Assembly (NCBI GenBank): GCA_019217005.1 | Contig: JAHBNG010000002.1 | Location: 62,001 to 126,000 of the forward strand | DNA from: Chloroflexi bacterium TSY | GTDB taxonomy: Bacteria; Chloroflexota; Anaerolineae; Caldilineales; Caldilineaceae | Direction of reading: 5' to 3' | DNA length: 64,000 bases | Shown here: in pieces, positions 46,035-56,819 of the stretch | How the letters are laid out: each line of letters begins with the position of its first letter | How positions within the stretch are numbered: the stretch's first letter is position 1 | Program-made: the position numbers and the translations under genes | Notes under the pieces: generated by a model | What the model saw: the letters and a program-made list of their open reading frames with translations, nothing else | Databases searched by the model: none | What the model was told of the DNA's origin: nothing

Positions 46035-46150
46035 GAATGAGAATTAAATTTAGTAAGTTGCGCATGTCATTCTCGAGTGAAACGAAGAATCTATGTGCAA
46101 CTTATTGAATTTTCGCTCCTTCGTGCGTATCCAAAAGGTGACTGTACAAT

Positions 46151-46200
46151 CTTGTTCGAGAAGCTGGTCGGACTCACAACCACTTTTCGGATAGGTTCTC
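46151..46200 (+). repeat. palindromic repeat family 5, partial copy
   Basis: Only the right half is present: CTTGTTCGAGAAGCTGG, GACTCACAACC, ACTTTTCGGATAGGTTC. Confidence 0.6.
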
Positions 46201-46214
46201 ATGGTGACTGGGCT

Positions 46215-46745
46215 CTATGCGAGCTCTGTTACCACCTCTGTTGCCGTGCGCGTCGGTTGTATTGCTGTTTCCTTCACGATACGTCCATCGCGTAAGTTCA
46301 GTACCCGATCTGCTTGACTCGCCATGCGTAGATCGTGCGTCGTCAAGAGTACGCCATGATCGCCATCATTCGTGAGTACACGGAGTCGAGCCATAATCTG
46401 ACGGGCTGCTGATGTATCCAAATTGGCGGTTGGTTCGTCAGCCAGAATCAGGGGCGGTTTGGCAGACAAGGCGCGTGCAATGGCCACCAACTGTTGTTGT
46501 CCACCGGATAGTTCCGGCGGGTACCGATAAGCCAGTTCGGTCAAAGCAAGTTCAACCATCACCTCTTGCGCACGCTGATGTGCATCAAATGGCGGATTCA
46601 GCATCAGGCGCAAGGGGAGACCGATGTTATCGCGTACAGTAAATCCAGGGAATAGATTGTAAGTTTGGTAAATGAAACCAATAGCTCGACTGCGCAGATC
46701 GGTAACGCCGTCGGGGCTGAGATCCGTTAAGCGTTGCCCCATCAA
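46215..46745 (-). pseudogene. ABC transporter ATPase, 3' part, interrupted by MITE
   Basis: Carries the second half of a MacB/LolD-type ATPase: Q-loop (FIYQTYNLFPG), ABC signature LSGGQQQ, Walker [10 protein letters not shown]-loop ANLD and switch His in LLTTHD. The natural join is GLDEPD-YGTITLMGQ. The first part with Walker A is at 46980-47172. The gene is last in the PadR-ABC operon. Read alone, this piece could start at an internal Met just inside, but it would lack the ATP-binding P-loop. Confidence 0.88.
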
Positions 46746-46764
46746 TGTGATCGTACCGTAGTCT

Positions 46765-46979
46765 CAGTAGATCCAAATTTCAGGTTTAGAGAGAGAATTC
46801 TGGCTAAACAGTTGACATAAATACAAATTTGCCGGTCGATATCTAGTTTTTGCGTTAGATTTGGGCGATTTTCAGATATGAAATAGGTTGTTTTCTGTAA
46901 CCGAAATCTGAATAAATGACTCCAAAATCCCTGCAATCTCGACTGAAAATAGCCAAAAACGCCAAATTTGGATCTACTG
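46765..46979 (-). mobile_element. 215-bp MITE, copy 4 (inside ABC ATPase gene)
   Basis: Target duplication AGTCT at 46760-46764 and 46980-46984. It is in the same orientation as the host gene. Here the host frame enters a closed frame of the element and stops after about 40 extra residues (VDPNLAFLAIFSRD...). It carries a small local difference, GGTTTAGAG for GGTTTTGAG. Confidence 0.95.
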
Positions 46980-47172
46980 AGTCTGGTTCATCAAGACCCG
47001 CTAACAGACTCAGCAGCGTCGTCTTCCCACTACCAGTCGGACCGACAAGCGCCACCATTTCACCTGCTCGGATCGTCAAATCAATCCGAGCAACCGCCTG
47101 AATTTGTCCCCCTCCCGCCTGATAGCTTTTTGATAAGCCGTCTGCATGTACCAATAGATTCGATCTGTCCAT
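46855..47172 (-). pseudogene. ABC transporter ATPase, 5' part
   Basis: ATG 47172, with GGAG about nine bases upstream. Encodes residues 1-64 of the ATPase, including Walker A GPTGSGKT (residues 44-51) and SLLAGLDEPD, then runs into the 215-bp element and stops at 46855. MacB/LolD-like subfamily, expected to power the FtsX-type permease encoded upstream in the same operon. Because the P-loop and the ABC signature now lie in different frames, no working ATPase can be made without excision. Confidence 0.88.
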
Positions 47173-47220
47173 AAAAAAAGTCTCCGCCATTATTTGTGTG
47201 GTGATTGTGAAATCGACTTT

Positions 47221-47721
47221 CTAAATTGTGGCCTCGTAACCAGAACCGGCCAATCGTTCTCCTACCCAACCGCCAACCAAAACGCCGATAACGGTTGGGA
47301 TGCCAATCCAGAACCAATATGAGTTGAGCCAATGTTGACCAAGGATCAAAGTCGGCCGCAGGTCTGCCGCATTGTGGAAAATTACCGATGGAATTGTGAA
47401 GCAGAACATACCCCACCAGCGTGCCGTAACACCGCTCGTCATAAATGGCGTGAGTAAACCAGTCAGAAAGCCACCAACACTGCCTGCCACCCAAGCCAGC
47501 AAAATAGGTACAAGCATCAAGAGTGGTGTCAGAATAGCGGCAAAAAACCCTGTACCAACTATCTCTGCCACCCAGAGTCGATCCGCTCGCCAAATTGCAT
47601 TGATTCCTGCTCCAGAGCTGACTTGCAAATAGAAGATGAGCGCAGAGAGCAACGCATAGACAACCGCAATACGTGCCGCCACACGACCACCCAATGCCCA
47701 ACCATATGTGATAGAATTCAT
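47221..47721 (-). CDS. small integral membrane protein
   Basis: 166 residues from ATG 47721, fixed by GAGGAAAGG right upstream. Four hydrophobic stretches are visible: IAVVYALLSALIFYLQV, FFAAILTPLLMLVPILLAWV, GMFCFTIPSVIF and IGIPTVIGVLVGGWVGE. I do not recognise a family. It lies between the DCC-like gene and the ABC ATPase on the same strand, so it is part of the exporter operon and may be an accessory or immunity-like membrane component. It is the only gene of the operon that shows no damage. Confidence 0.7.
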   Translation of the reverse strand: MNSITYGWALGGRVAARIAVVYALLSALIFYLQVSSGAGINAIWRADRLWVAEIVGTGFFAAILTPLLMLVPILLAWVAGSVGGFLTGLLTPFMTSGVTARWWGMFCFTIPSVIFHNAADLRPTLILGQHWLNSYWFWIGIPTVIGVLVGGWVGERLAGSGYEATI

Positions 47722-47734
47722 CCTTTCCTCCAAA

Positions 47735-48235
47735 TCATCTATTCGTCTGGCGCAACACAAGTCGGGGCCCACCACCAACTGCGTCAGCAATTATCTGTAA
47801 AATTGGTCGAATGATGGGCAAGCGCATCATCCCGCCGACAAGCGCCCATCCCAGGTGGATGTGTTCCAGTGCTCGCGCCACCGCCCCGATTCCCTCTTCG
47901 ATCACCAACTCATCTCTCGTTTGACCTTCACCAAGTGACCAGGTCCCCACTTCATACGTAATGCGGTTCAAATCGCGCGATGGGTGCTCCTCCGCTGCCA
48001 CGATCTTTAGACCGATAGGAGCGTGCGCCAGAAACCAGCGTCCAACGGTGGAACAAGGCCCGCAACCAGCGGCAACATAGAGCCGCGCTGGTGGAATTCC
48101 TGGATTGATCCATGGGCACCAGCGTGGTCGCCAAGCCTGAACTGACTTTCGATACAGATCCCATTGTGGACCGAAGCGGACAGACTGCATCGAGAGGATC
48201 GGCGGTTTGTCTGTCTGATTCGTGGGGTGGTTCAT
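47735..48235 (-). CDS. DCC-like thiol-disulfide oxidoreductase, start altered by a MITE
   Basis: Up to 166 residues. The central block LYVAAGCGPCSTVGRWFLAH resembles the CxxC active site of DCC-family thiol-disulfide proteins; the C-terminal half (GALVGGMMRLPIIRPILQIIADAVGG type) has a hydrophobic helix. The family call is tentative. The longest frame starts with ATGAACCACCCC, which is the terminus of the family-3 element at 48224, so that start did not exist before insertion. ATG 48190 (MQSVRFG) is a more likely original start. The gene belongs to the PadR-ABC operon. Confidence 0.5.
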   Translation of the reverse strand: MNHPTNQTDKPPILSMQSVRFGPQWDLYRKSVQAWRPRWCPWINPGIPPARLYVAAGCGPCSTVGRWFLAHAPIGLKIVAAEEHPSRDLNRITYEVGTWSLGEGQTRDELVIEEGIGAVARALEHIHLGWALVGGMMRLPIIRPILQIIADAVGGGPRLVLRQTNR

Positions 48236-48378
48236 TTTAGCTGGATAGATAGGTTTACACTTTTAGAAACAGAAAGAACGTTTATATTCTCTGATTTCGC
48301 CGGTTCTCAGAGAGAAAACGGTCTCATATAGATTTTTGTCTATATATCAAAAGTGTAAACCTAATTTTGAACCACCCC
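48224..48378 (-). mobile_element. 154-155-bp MITE, family 3, copy 2
   Basis: The ends are GGGGTGGTTCA and TGAACCACCCC, with inner GGTTTACACTTTT/AAAAGTGTAAACC. The target duplication is TGATTCGT (8 bp; 9 if a shared C is counted) at 48216-48223 and 48379-48386. It is in opposite orientation to the copy at 41793. Confidence 0.88.
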
Positions 48379-48452
48379 TGATTCGTTATTTGTTATTTGT
48401 GGATTCATCGTTTATCAACTCCTTTGTTGATAATGTAACTCACATCCAACTG

Positions 48453-48700
48453 TTATCGAACAACATGCCGCAACGACTGTCGCATGACAATCCACAACAC
48501 GGGCAACGCACCAATCCATGCAGAGATCAATGCAGCTAAGACGTCAATTAAGACTAGCCCAACTGCTGCAGGCCAGTTTGTGTGTGCCCCGACAAACGCT
48601 TTGTTGAGCAATGCCATGAGTCCGCCAAGAGAACCGCTGCCTAATGCAACAATTGCATACTCTGCCAGGATCATATATCGAATGCGCCCGCGACGTGCTC
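48453..48700 (-). pseudogene. FtsX-type ABC permease, 3' part (out of frame)
   Basis: Encodes the conserved end of the permease, LGARRGRIRYMILAEYAIV, a transmembrane helix (AAVGLVLIDVLAALISAWIGALPVLW region) and the C terminus. It is one base out of frame with the upstream part; the shift lies near 48690 in TTTCGGCCTGGGAGCAC. Confidence 0.75.
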
Positions 48701-49798
48701 CCAGGCCGAAAGCGCAGCCACCGCCAGAACTAAGACCGCACCCGTTGCCAAAATCAGGCTGGCCACCCAGATCGGAAATCCAACAGTATCTGGACTGGAA
48801 AGCCAGGAGAGGCTCACTAATCCGACGCCATAGGCACCAGACGTTAACGCAAGCACCATTCCGGCAGTGTGATTGGGATGACGTCCCAAGCCTTCGATCG
48901 CCAGTGTCCAAAGCGGCGCATCATGTCGCGTTGGTAACCGCTGGTAGAGGGTTGTCAACATCCAAGCACTGCCTGTTAAAAGCGCAGCCAACACAAAAGT
49001 GATCAGGCCCAGTTGGATGGCGACCCGCAAGTGTACCGTCGATAATGCCGCCACAAAGGTGAGGATAAAGGCAAAGAGCGTACCATAAAGGGACGATTTT
49101 ATCAGACTGTGGGTGTCTTTGGACTCTTCTCGGATGGTTGGGCCATTGGAAATCGACGGAATCTCTATAATCATTGCAGCCAATCCGAGAAAGAGGACAG
49201 CAGCGAACAAACCTGTTCCCCCGCTTACCACCAGACTCTGCGGATTGAACCAATGTGTGTTTGCGTCGAGCAGGAAAAACTGACTCATCGCTGGCCAACT
49301 GGCCCAAGAGATGACCAGACCAAGCACAAAGCCAACGCCATTGCCAAAGAGACCCATCATTATCGCCTCTACACTCAATAGCAGCGTCACTTCGCTACGC
49401 CTAAGACCTAAGTCGCGCAGAAGTGCTAGTTCCGGTTTACGGCGCTCGAGGCTGGCCAAATAGAGATTGGTCATGGCTAAGCAACCAATGAGCAATGTGA
49501 CCATCCCAACGCCGATAAAGAAACCACCTATGCTGATCCAGCCTTCATGATAGGGCGAGAGCGGAATCAACCAACCAGGAGGAATCGACCATTGCATCTT
49601 GGAGTCTGCAGTGGTGACGCCTTCCGATAACTCTTCAAAAAAGAGCGCGAGGTTCGTCCATGCTGTTAATGCCGCCACGCCTGGAGCAAGGCCCGCCAAT
49701 GCCAGTAGCCCTAATTGCCATTCGCGTTGAGCCACAGAGAGAAAATAGATGGGGGCAATCCGCCAAAATCTTGCCCATCTCTGAACAAAGAGCGTCAT
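48671..49798 (-). pseudogene. FtsX-type ABC exporter permease, 5' part, frameshifted
   Basis: ATG 49798 overlaps the padR stop (TCATGA), with GGAGGT upstream. At least six hydrophobic helices, with the FtsX block SLERRKPELALLRDLGLRRSEV after the second helix and a second repeat unit late in the protein. It would be the membrane subunit of a MacB-type exporter together with the ATPase at 46215-47172. The frame ends early at 48671 (AWEHVAGAFDI) where the normal product continues as LGARRGRIRY. A single-base change near 48690 explains the shift. Confidence 0.8.
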
Positions 49799-50572
49799 GA
49801 ATGACCTCCCATCTCTGTTGCAGTCGGTTGTATCACCCGCTCTTCGATCCGGTCCAGCCAAGCCAAGTCCGCTTCTACATGTAAGATGGCACCTTCAATC
49901 AAAGCGGACGTAACAGAGTCTTCCTCGATCTCTGCTTTAACAAGCGCTTGTTCTAGTTCTCTTAGCTGCTGCAAATAGACTTCACGCTGTTGCCATAACA
50001 AAGCATTCAGTTGATCATGGCGATCGAGCACATTCGTCAGCGTGATTGTCTTGAGATAGAAATCATCCTTTAGCTTACGATTGCTGTGCAAAGGGGACGC
50101 CAACCACGTGGCGAGTTCCTCCTGACCAACATCTGTCAAGCGAAAGCTTTTACGGTCTGATGAGTCATCAGGTTCGTGGTTCGCGTCTGGTTCGATCAGG
50201 CCATCTCGTTCCAAAAAACGTAGGTTATTATAGACTCAGTAGATCCAAATTTGGCGTTTTTGGCGATTTTCAGTCGAGATTGCAGGGATTTTGGAGTCAT
50301 TTATTCAGATTTCGGTTACAGAAAACAACCTATTTCATATCTGAAAATCGCCCAAATCTAACGCAAAAACTAGATATCGACCGGCAAATTTGTATTTATG
50401 TCAACTGTTTAGCCAGAATTCTCTCTCAAAACCTGAAATTTGGATCTACTGAGACTTGCGCCTGTTGCAATGGCCACAATGCACCAATCGCTTCGTCAAA
50501 CCGTTTTTTTAGTTCATAGCCGTGACTCGGTTCTTCCGCTAGCAGTGCCAGCAGGGTGTGTTTGATACTCAT
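49795..50572 (-). pseudogene. PadR-family transcriptional regulator, interrupted by MITE
   Basis: ATG 50572 to stop 49795 once the 215-bp element at 50237-50451 is removed; the native join is QQAQ-V-YNNLRFLERDGLIE. Winged-helix PadR domain (LLALLAEEPSHGYELKKRF) followed by a coiled-coil dimerisation part (ELEQALVKAEIEEDS). The element hits codon 40, in the recognition helix, so DNA binding must be lost. PadR proteins usually repress the adjacent exporter genes and themselves; the operator-like dyad at 50578-50610 supports this. Loss of the repressor would at first derepress the operon. Confidence 0.88.
50237..50451 (+). mobile_element. 215-bp MITE, copy 5 (inside padR)
   Basis: Target duplication AGACT at 50232-50236 and 50452-50456. 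It is inserted antisense to the gene relative to the element's open frame. Confidence 0.95.
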
Positions 50573-50577
50573 AATGA

Positions 50578-50610
50578 ATACTAACTATAGTTAATAACTA
50601 TGGTTAGTAT
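50578..50610. promoter_or_regulatory. probable PadR operator
   Basis: A 33-bp dyad: ATACTAACTATAGTTA facing its near-perfect inverse ATAACTATGGTTAGTAT. It lies 6-38 bases upstream of the padR start codon, where it would overlap the promoter. PadR-type regulators bind such AT-rich dyads and repress their own operons. The call rests on position and symmetry. Confidence 0.6.
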
Positions 50611-50685
50611 ACTGAATAACAAATTATTTGTCAAGTCAATAGTGAAAATCGTCACAAGTGGTTTGGGCTGCTAAGATACTTTGAT

Positions 50686-51048
50686 TCAGTGCAATGAGGC
50701 AAGTGGGCGAACGCGAAATTTGTCTGCTTCTAACACGACAAATGATCCAGACAAATAATTGGATTGATGTTGGAGCAAGTAACGTAAGCGAGAAATCTTG
50801 AGATCATCCTCAGCAGCATCAAACCGCAATAATATAATCCCATACGCAGGTCGAAGCAGCCGATAGACCAACTCACCGAAATCCTTGTCTTCCGTGAGAA
50901 GAAATCGTTGCTCAGAAAAAGCTCGTTCCAGAACTTCGTCATCCGAAGCTCCACGCATAACTTCTAAAACATAAAGAACATCATGCCCATCGCTTCGTAG
51001 GGCTTTCACAAGCTCGGTGTCGCAACATTCATCAACTAAAAATTTCAC
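50686..51048 (-). CDS. DUF5615 PIN-like toxin
   Basis: 120 residues, starting at GTG 51048 inside the stop of the antitoxin gene (GTGA overlap). PIN-like fold with the acidic residues expected of the metal-dependent RNase site: MKFLVDECC (Asp6, Glu7), ASDDEVLERA, LLTEDKDFGEL. DUF5615 proteins are found next to DUF433 proteins and are taken to be ribonuclease toxins. It is translationally coupled to the antitoxin upstream. It looks intact. Confidence 0.85.
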   Translation of the reverse strand: MKFLVDECCDTELVKALRSDGHDVLYVLEVMRGASDDEVLERAFSEQRFLLTEDKDFGELVYRLLRPAYGIILLRFDAAEDDLKISRLRYLLQHQSNYLSGSFVVLEADKFRVRPLASLH

Positions 51049-51284
51049 AAATGAGTTCCATCGACAAAGATAATTTCCTCTTGTGCCATATAATCAGCGG
51101 CATAACCTGCGGCAGCATAGATATCATCTAAGGCAAGATGGGGATGCTGCTGAATAATCTGACTTGGCGTCATACTAGCAGCCAGTTTGCGCAGAATATG
51201 CTCAACAGTAATACGAGTACCTTTAATGACTGGCTTACCAAACATGACCTTTGGATTTATTTCTATCCGATCGTGAGTTAGCAT
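51045..51284 (-). CDS. DUF433 antitoxin
   Basis: 79 residues from ATG 51284, with GGAG about nine bases upstream; a longer frame to 51359 is open but lacks the family pattern. The block DRIEINPKVMFGKPVIKGTRITVEHIL is the hallmark of DUF433, which resembles a winged-helix DNA-binding antitoxin. It neutralises the DUF5615 partner and probably autoregulates the pair. The pair is bounded by the wrecked ABC operon on one side and an IS630 on the other. Confidence 0.88.
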   Translation of the reverse strand: MLTHDRIEINPKVMFGKPVIKGTRITVEHILRKLAASMTPSQIIQQHPHLALDDIYAAAGYAADYMAQEEIIFVDGTHL

Positions 51285-51470
51285 TTTCCAAACTCCAAAC
51301 TCAAATATACGAGCAATCCCTACTCCTTGAAGAAAATCGACTTTGATTTTTGTAATCATAAACGATTTGAGCTAGTTTACAAATTATGCATTCCACATCA
51401 AATCCCTCAGCCTACACACTGCTAACCGTGTTTCTCAGATTTTACCTAGCTTGTGCTACACTAGACTCTA

Positions 51471-52703
51471 CTGTTTTGTCAGATAAGTTATAATACGGTA
51501 AACTCTGCCAGAAAGTGACTAAAAAAACGAGGAGGCAGAGAGAAATGAAGCAAGTATATAAAGTTAAACTAAGTGATAAAGACAGAAATGAATTAAGGCG
51601 AATAACGGCAAAAGGAAAAGAGAACGTAAGAAAGATAAGAAGGGCACATATTCTGCTCTTGTCAGATGGAGGAAAAACAGACAGAGAAATCATGGAACGA
51701 GTGGGAGTGACGCGAGCAACGGTGGTGCGAATCCGCAAAAGATATGTGACGGAAGGGCTAACCAAAGCCCTAGAAGAGAGGCCAAGAAGCGGACGACCAG
51801 TCGAGATTAGTAACGAAGCCAGAGCCAAAATCACGGCACTAGCGTGTACGAAAGGACCAGATGGGCGAAGCCGATGGACTTTAAGGCTGCTAGCAACCAC
51901 AGCGGTTGAGTTAAAGTTTGTGGAAGACATTTCGCATGAAACCGTGAGTGAAATTCTGAAAAAAAACGAACTGAAACCCCATTTGAAGGTGCAGTGGTGT
52001 ATCGGAAAGTTAACACCTACATACTTGTGGCACATGGAACAAATCTTGGACCTCTATGCACAGCCCTATGACCCCAAGAATCCTCTCTGGTGTTACGATG
52101 AAAAAACCTTGTCAGCTCTTGGGCGATACAATCGTGCCGATTGAGATGAAACCAGGCAAGAAATGGCGCTATGATCATCACTATGAACGCAAGGGCATCT
52201 GTTACATCTTGATTGCTTACCAGCCACACACTGGACAGCGGGTTGTTCAGATTACCGAACGGCGCAGAGGCCAAGAGTATGCTCGCTTCATGCATGATCT
52301 CAAAACGAAACACAATCCTGATGCCGATTCATTACAGATTGTTCAGGATAATCTCAACATTCATTCACCCAGTTCCTTCTACACCATCTTTTCGCCTGAG
52401 GAAGCTTTCGCTCTGGCTCAGCACTTTCAGATGGTTTATACCCCCCGTCAACGGGAGTTGGCTTAATATGGTTGAAATTGAACTCTCGGTTATCACTCGC
52501 CAAGTTCTTGATCGCCGCATTGATTCCAAAGAGCTTCTTGAGACTGTTGTCCTTGCTCTTGTCAACGAGCGCAATGAACAATCCGCTACCATTCAATGGC
52601 AATTTACCCCCGCTCTCGCTCGCCAGAAGTTCCAGCGTTTCTATCCTGTTTTGGATACCGATTCTGATGACCAACCTGTATCATAACTTATCTGACAAAA
52701 CAC
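51471..52703 (+). mobile_element. IS630-family insertion sequence
   Basis: 1233 bp with terminal inverted repeats TGTTTTGTCAGATAAGTTAT and its complement. TA target duplication at 51469-51470 and 52704-52705, as is standard for the IS630-Tc1-mariner group. Its right edge abuts a family-5 repeat. Confidence 0.9.
51545..52686 (+). pseudogene. IS630-family transposase, two frameshifts
   Basis: ATG 51545 with GGAGG nine bases upstream. N-terminal HTH pair (KTDREIMERVGVTRATVVRIRKRY) then DDE_3 domain: first Asp in WCYDEK, second Asp in LQIVQDNLNIH, Glu in NMVEIE. The frame breaks at an A6 run (GATGAAAAAACC; five As would read CYDEK-PCQLLGDT) and at a C6 run (TATACCCCCCGTC; five Cs would read YTPVNGSWLNMVEIE). 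Both breaks are one base too many. The protein would be about 380 residues. Confidence 0.85.
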
Positions 52704-52707
52704 TAGT

Positions 52708-52787
52708 GCTTATCCGAAAAGTTCTGTGACAATCCATTCTCGCTTGAGTCGTTGGGCGGACTCACACCACTTTTCGGATGGGCTCAT
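52708..52787 (+). repeat. palindromic repeat family 5, copy at IS630 edge
   Basis: Begins GCTTATCCGAAAAGTTCTGTG and ends CCACTTTTCGGATGGGCTC. The preceding TAGT is also present in the copy at 54999, so the IS630 target TA was part of the repeat. Confidence 0.7.
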
Positions 52788-52865
52788 ACCCAGAGAGCCG
52801 GCAAATGGCACTGCAGCTGAATCGCAACCGGCAAATCCAGCTCTACAAATCTCAGAACAAATTCC

Positions 52866-54764
<1,899 letters not shown>

Positions 54765-54998
54765 TATTTACCCAATACAGTTCTGGCCCTGATGTCTCCT
54801 GGTGAAGAGAGCGCATTCCCTCTATTGGAGAATCGTGTGCAAATCGACGAAAAGCCAACCGCTTATGTCTGTGAGAATTATGCCTGCAAACTCCCGGTCA
54901 CAACTCCGGAAGAATTGAGGAGAGCAATAGATGGCTGATTCGGGCGGTATCTCAGATCGTGTGTAAATTTGCTTGTTCTCTGAGGACCAAGTGGCTTT

Positions 54999-55081
54999 TA
55001 GTGCTTATCCGAAAAGTTCTGTGCCCAAGCATTCGGCTCGAGAGGCTGGTTGGACTCACAACCACTTTTCGGATAGGTTCT
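54999..55081 (+). repeat. palindromic repeat family 5, copy
   Basis: Begins TAGTGCTTATCCGAAAAGTT, contains GGCTCGAGAGGCTGGTTGGA, and ends ACTTTTCGGATAGGTTC. A partial family-6 unit (GTGTGTAAATTTGCTTG) lies just before it, near 54956. Confidence 0.7.
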
Positions 55082-55084
55082 TAG

Positions 55085-55138
55085 GCCATTCCAGAGAAAT
55101 AAATCCCTGATTTGCCAAGTCGATTTCTCTGGAATGGC
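55085..55138. repeat. 54-bp hairpin
   Basis: The arms are GCCATTCCAGAGAAAT and ATTTCTCTGGAATGGC, perfect over 16 bp. A second, shorter inverted repeat (GCTTTTCCA/TGGAAAAGC) follows before the IS at 55191. Confidence 0.6.
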
Positions 55139-55190
55139 TTGCGCTTTTCCAGATCAAATTCGGGATTTTAATTGTTGGAAAAGCCTTACA

Positions 55191-56684
55191 CTTTACTTTC
55201 TGGTAAAGGCTTGAGTGACAAAGGGCAAACCGAAAGGGGCGGAAAAAAGAATCCACCCTGAAAAAACGGGATAAAATGTAAAAATAGTGCTCGGCTAGTT
55301 TAAGCAGCGGCATTGAGGCGGCGATGAGCGAGAACGCCTTTAGGGAAATGGTGTGAAACCGAGGCCTTTTTCCGAAAGTCAGGGTCGAGTTGGTCAGGAG
55401 TTGGAAAAAGAGCACTCGAGAGAACACGGCGCAGCCTGCCGGGAGTGGATTGAGGCTCTCGATCCCAGTAGCCAGTCGGTATGGGAGGAAGAGAAGCGGC
55501 TAAATGGGGAAGAAGATTGCCAGCAAGCAGCCCCAGTTCAGGTAAGCGGAAACAAGCCTCATCGGCATGAACAAATTGACGATGTAAGCCAATCATCTGC
55601 TTGGAAGCCAAGGGGGGATGTTCAACAGGCCAGCGTTCCAGGTAGACAAGATAAATGGTTTCAGGCTGCAAAGTCATAACGGTCGCCAAAACCAAAGGTG
55701 TGTTGTAGGCCGGATCCTGAATGACGTAAATCGAGTAGGTACGGTTGGCTGTATCCACCTTGGTTGTTCTGGGGACGAGATTGTGCCATGCTTGATAGCA
55801 AATCAGGCGACCACTATAGAGAAAGCGACCAGACGAGTCCGGAGTTGTAGCCTCGAGTCGCTTTCCCTTATAGCTGCGAGAGAGCGGTCGCACAATATCA
55901 CCATATTCAGGTGGTCTGCCTTTTTCTTTGCGTTTGGGTAACTCATTGCGGCGCGCTGTGCAGTTAATCGCTTCCCGCAGGACAAATCGGTCTATGCCGC
56001 TTTCTAGCATTTCTCTGATTGTAAACCCGGCATCGACCACCGCCACTTCGTCTGACTCCAGTGATTTCTTCGTCTCTTTCAGCAGCTTTTTCCGAAACTC
56101 ACTTTCCTTTGTTCCAACCGTGCATCTCATGATTGCCTTGAGCAGTGGCACTCGCTTCCCGCCTATCTCCCCCGAGCTTATCATCACTCCAAAGATGAGC
56201 GCGGGCAATGCCCGACGAGCCGTTGAGTTATAGAGTCGGTTCACTTTCCCTTGCAGCTTCGGTCGCCAGAACCCTGTGATATCTATGCTTTTCACTCGGT
56301 ACCCTTCTAACTTTTTTGCCTCCCATTCCCCTTTCCACTTCTTCTTGCCACGACCCCAGCAGACTTGTGATATCCCATGATCCATATCGAAAGCTCCACC
56401 AGCTTCGCCGGAGCTCCTCATCTTCAAACCCGCTTTCTTTCAATGCGCTATGGATTGCTCCTCGACTTTTCAGAAACGACCCATTCAGCATTGCCCACAT
56501 CAGACGCATTACATTTACGTTTGTTCCCATCGGCGTTACTTGCAATACATTCATCAGTACTGCTATAGTTATTTCTGGCGCGGTTAGCATTCCTTCCTCC
56601 TTTTTGGGTTCTCTACCTTTAGGATGAACTGCTAACCGCTTTTTGTCACATTTCTCATCTCTTTTCTTTTACCAGAAAGTAAAG
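55191..56684 (-). mobile_element. NF041680-type insertion sequence, copy 2
   Basis: 1494 bp with the same CTTTACTTTCTGGTAAA ends as copy 1 and the same orientation, about 21.5 kb away. The flanks TTACA and TTATA could be a 5-bp target duplication with one mismatch. Confidence 0.85.
55300..56590 (-). pseudogene. putative DDE transposase (NF041680-like), one frameshift
   Basis: Better preserved than copy 1. The N-terminal piece is 56590-56228, and the rest is open from about 56340 to 55300 (375-codon frame with VAVVDAGFTIREMLESG and VYLERWPVEHPPLASKQMIG). The single break is near 56340, in the segment that is 13 bases shorter in copy 1. Repairing it gives about 430 residues. Confidence 0.78.
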
Positions 56685-56688
56685 TTAT

Positions 56689-56819
56689 AGAGTTGTTCCG
56701 AAATAACGATATGAACATCGATGACCGCATTCCGGGAATGGACCAGGACTTGTTGCGGTCGAGAGAGTTTGCTTGGTCCATTCTCGGAATGCTCTGCCTG
56801 CTTATTGCGGAACAACTCT
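56689..56819. repeat. 131-bp palindromic element
   Basis: Outer arms AGAGTTGTTCCG/CGGAACAACTCT and inner arms GCATTCCGGGAATGGACCA/TGGTCCATTCTCGGAATGC. It is a single copy in this window and directly beside the NF041680-type IS. Its form is MITE-like. Confidence 0.65.

Noticed and set aside
47081..47701. Second long minus-strand frame over the small membrane protein gene
   Set aside because: The frame 47221-47721 has a good ribosome-binding site and clear membrane helices; the other is Trp/Cys-rich and unlike a real protein.
52098..52112. Programmed -1 frameshift at A AAA AAC in the IS630 transposase
   Set aside because: The heptamer is present, but joining the two halves needs a +1 (or -2) change, not -1, and a second break occurs at a C6 run.
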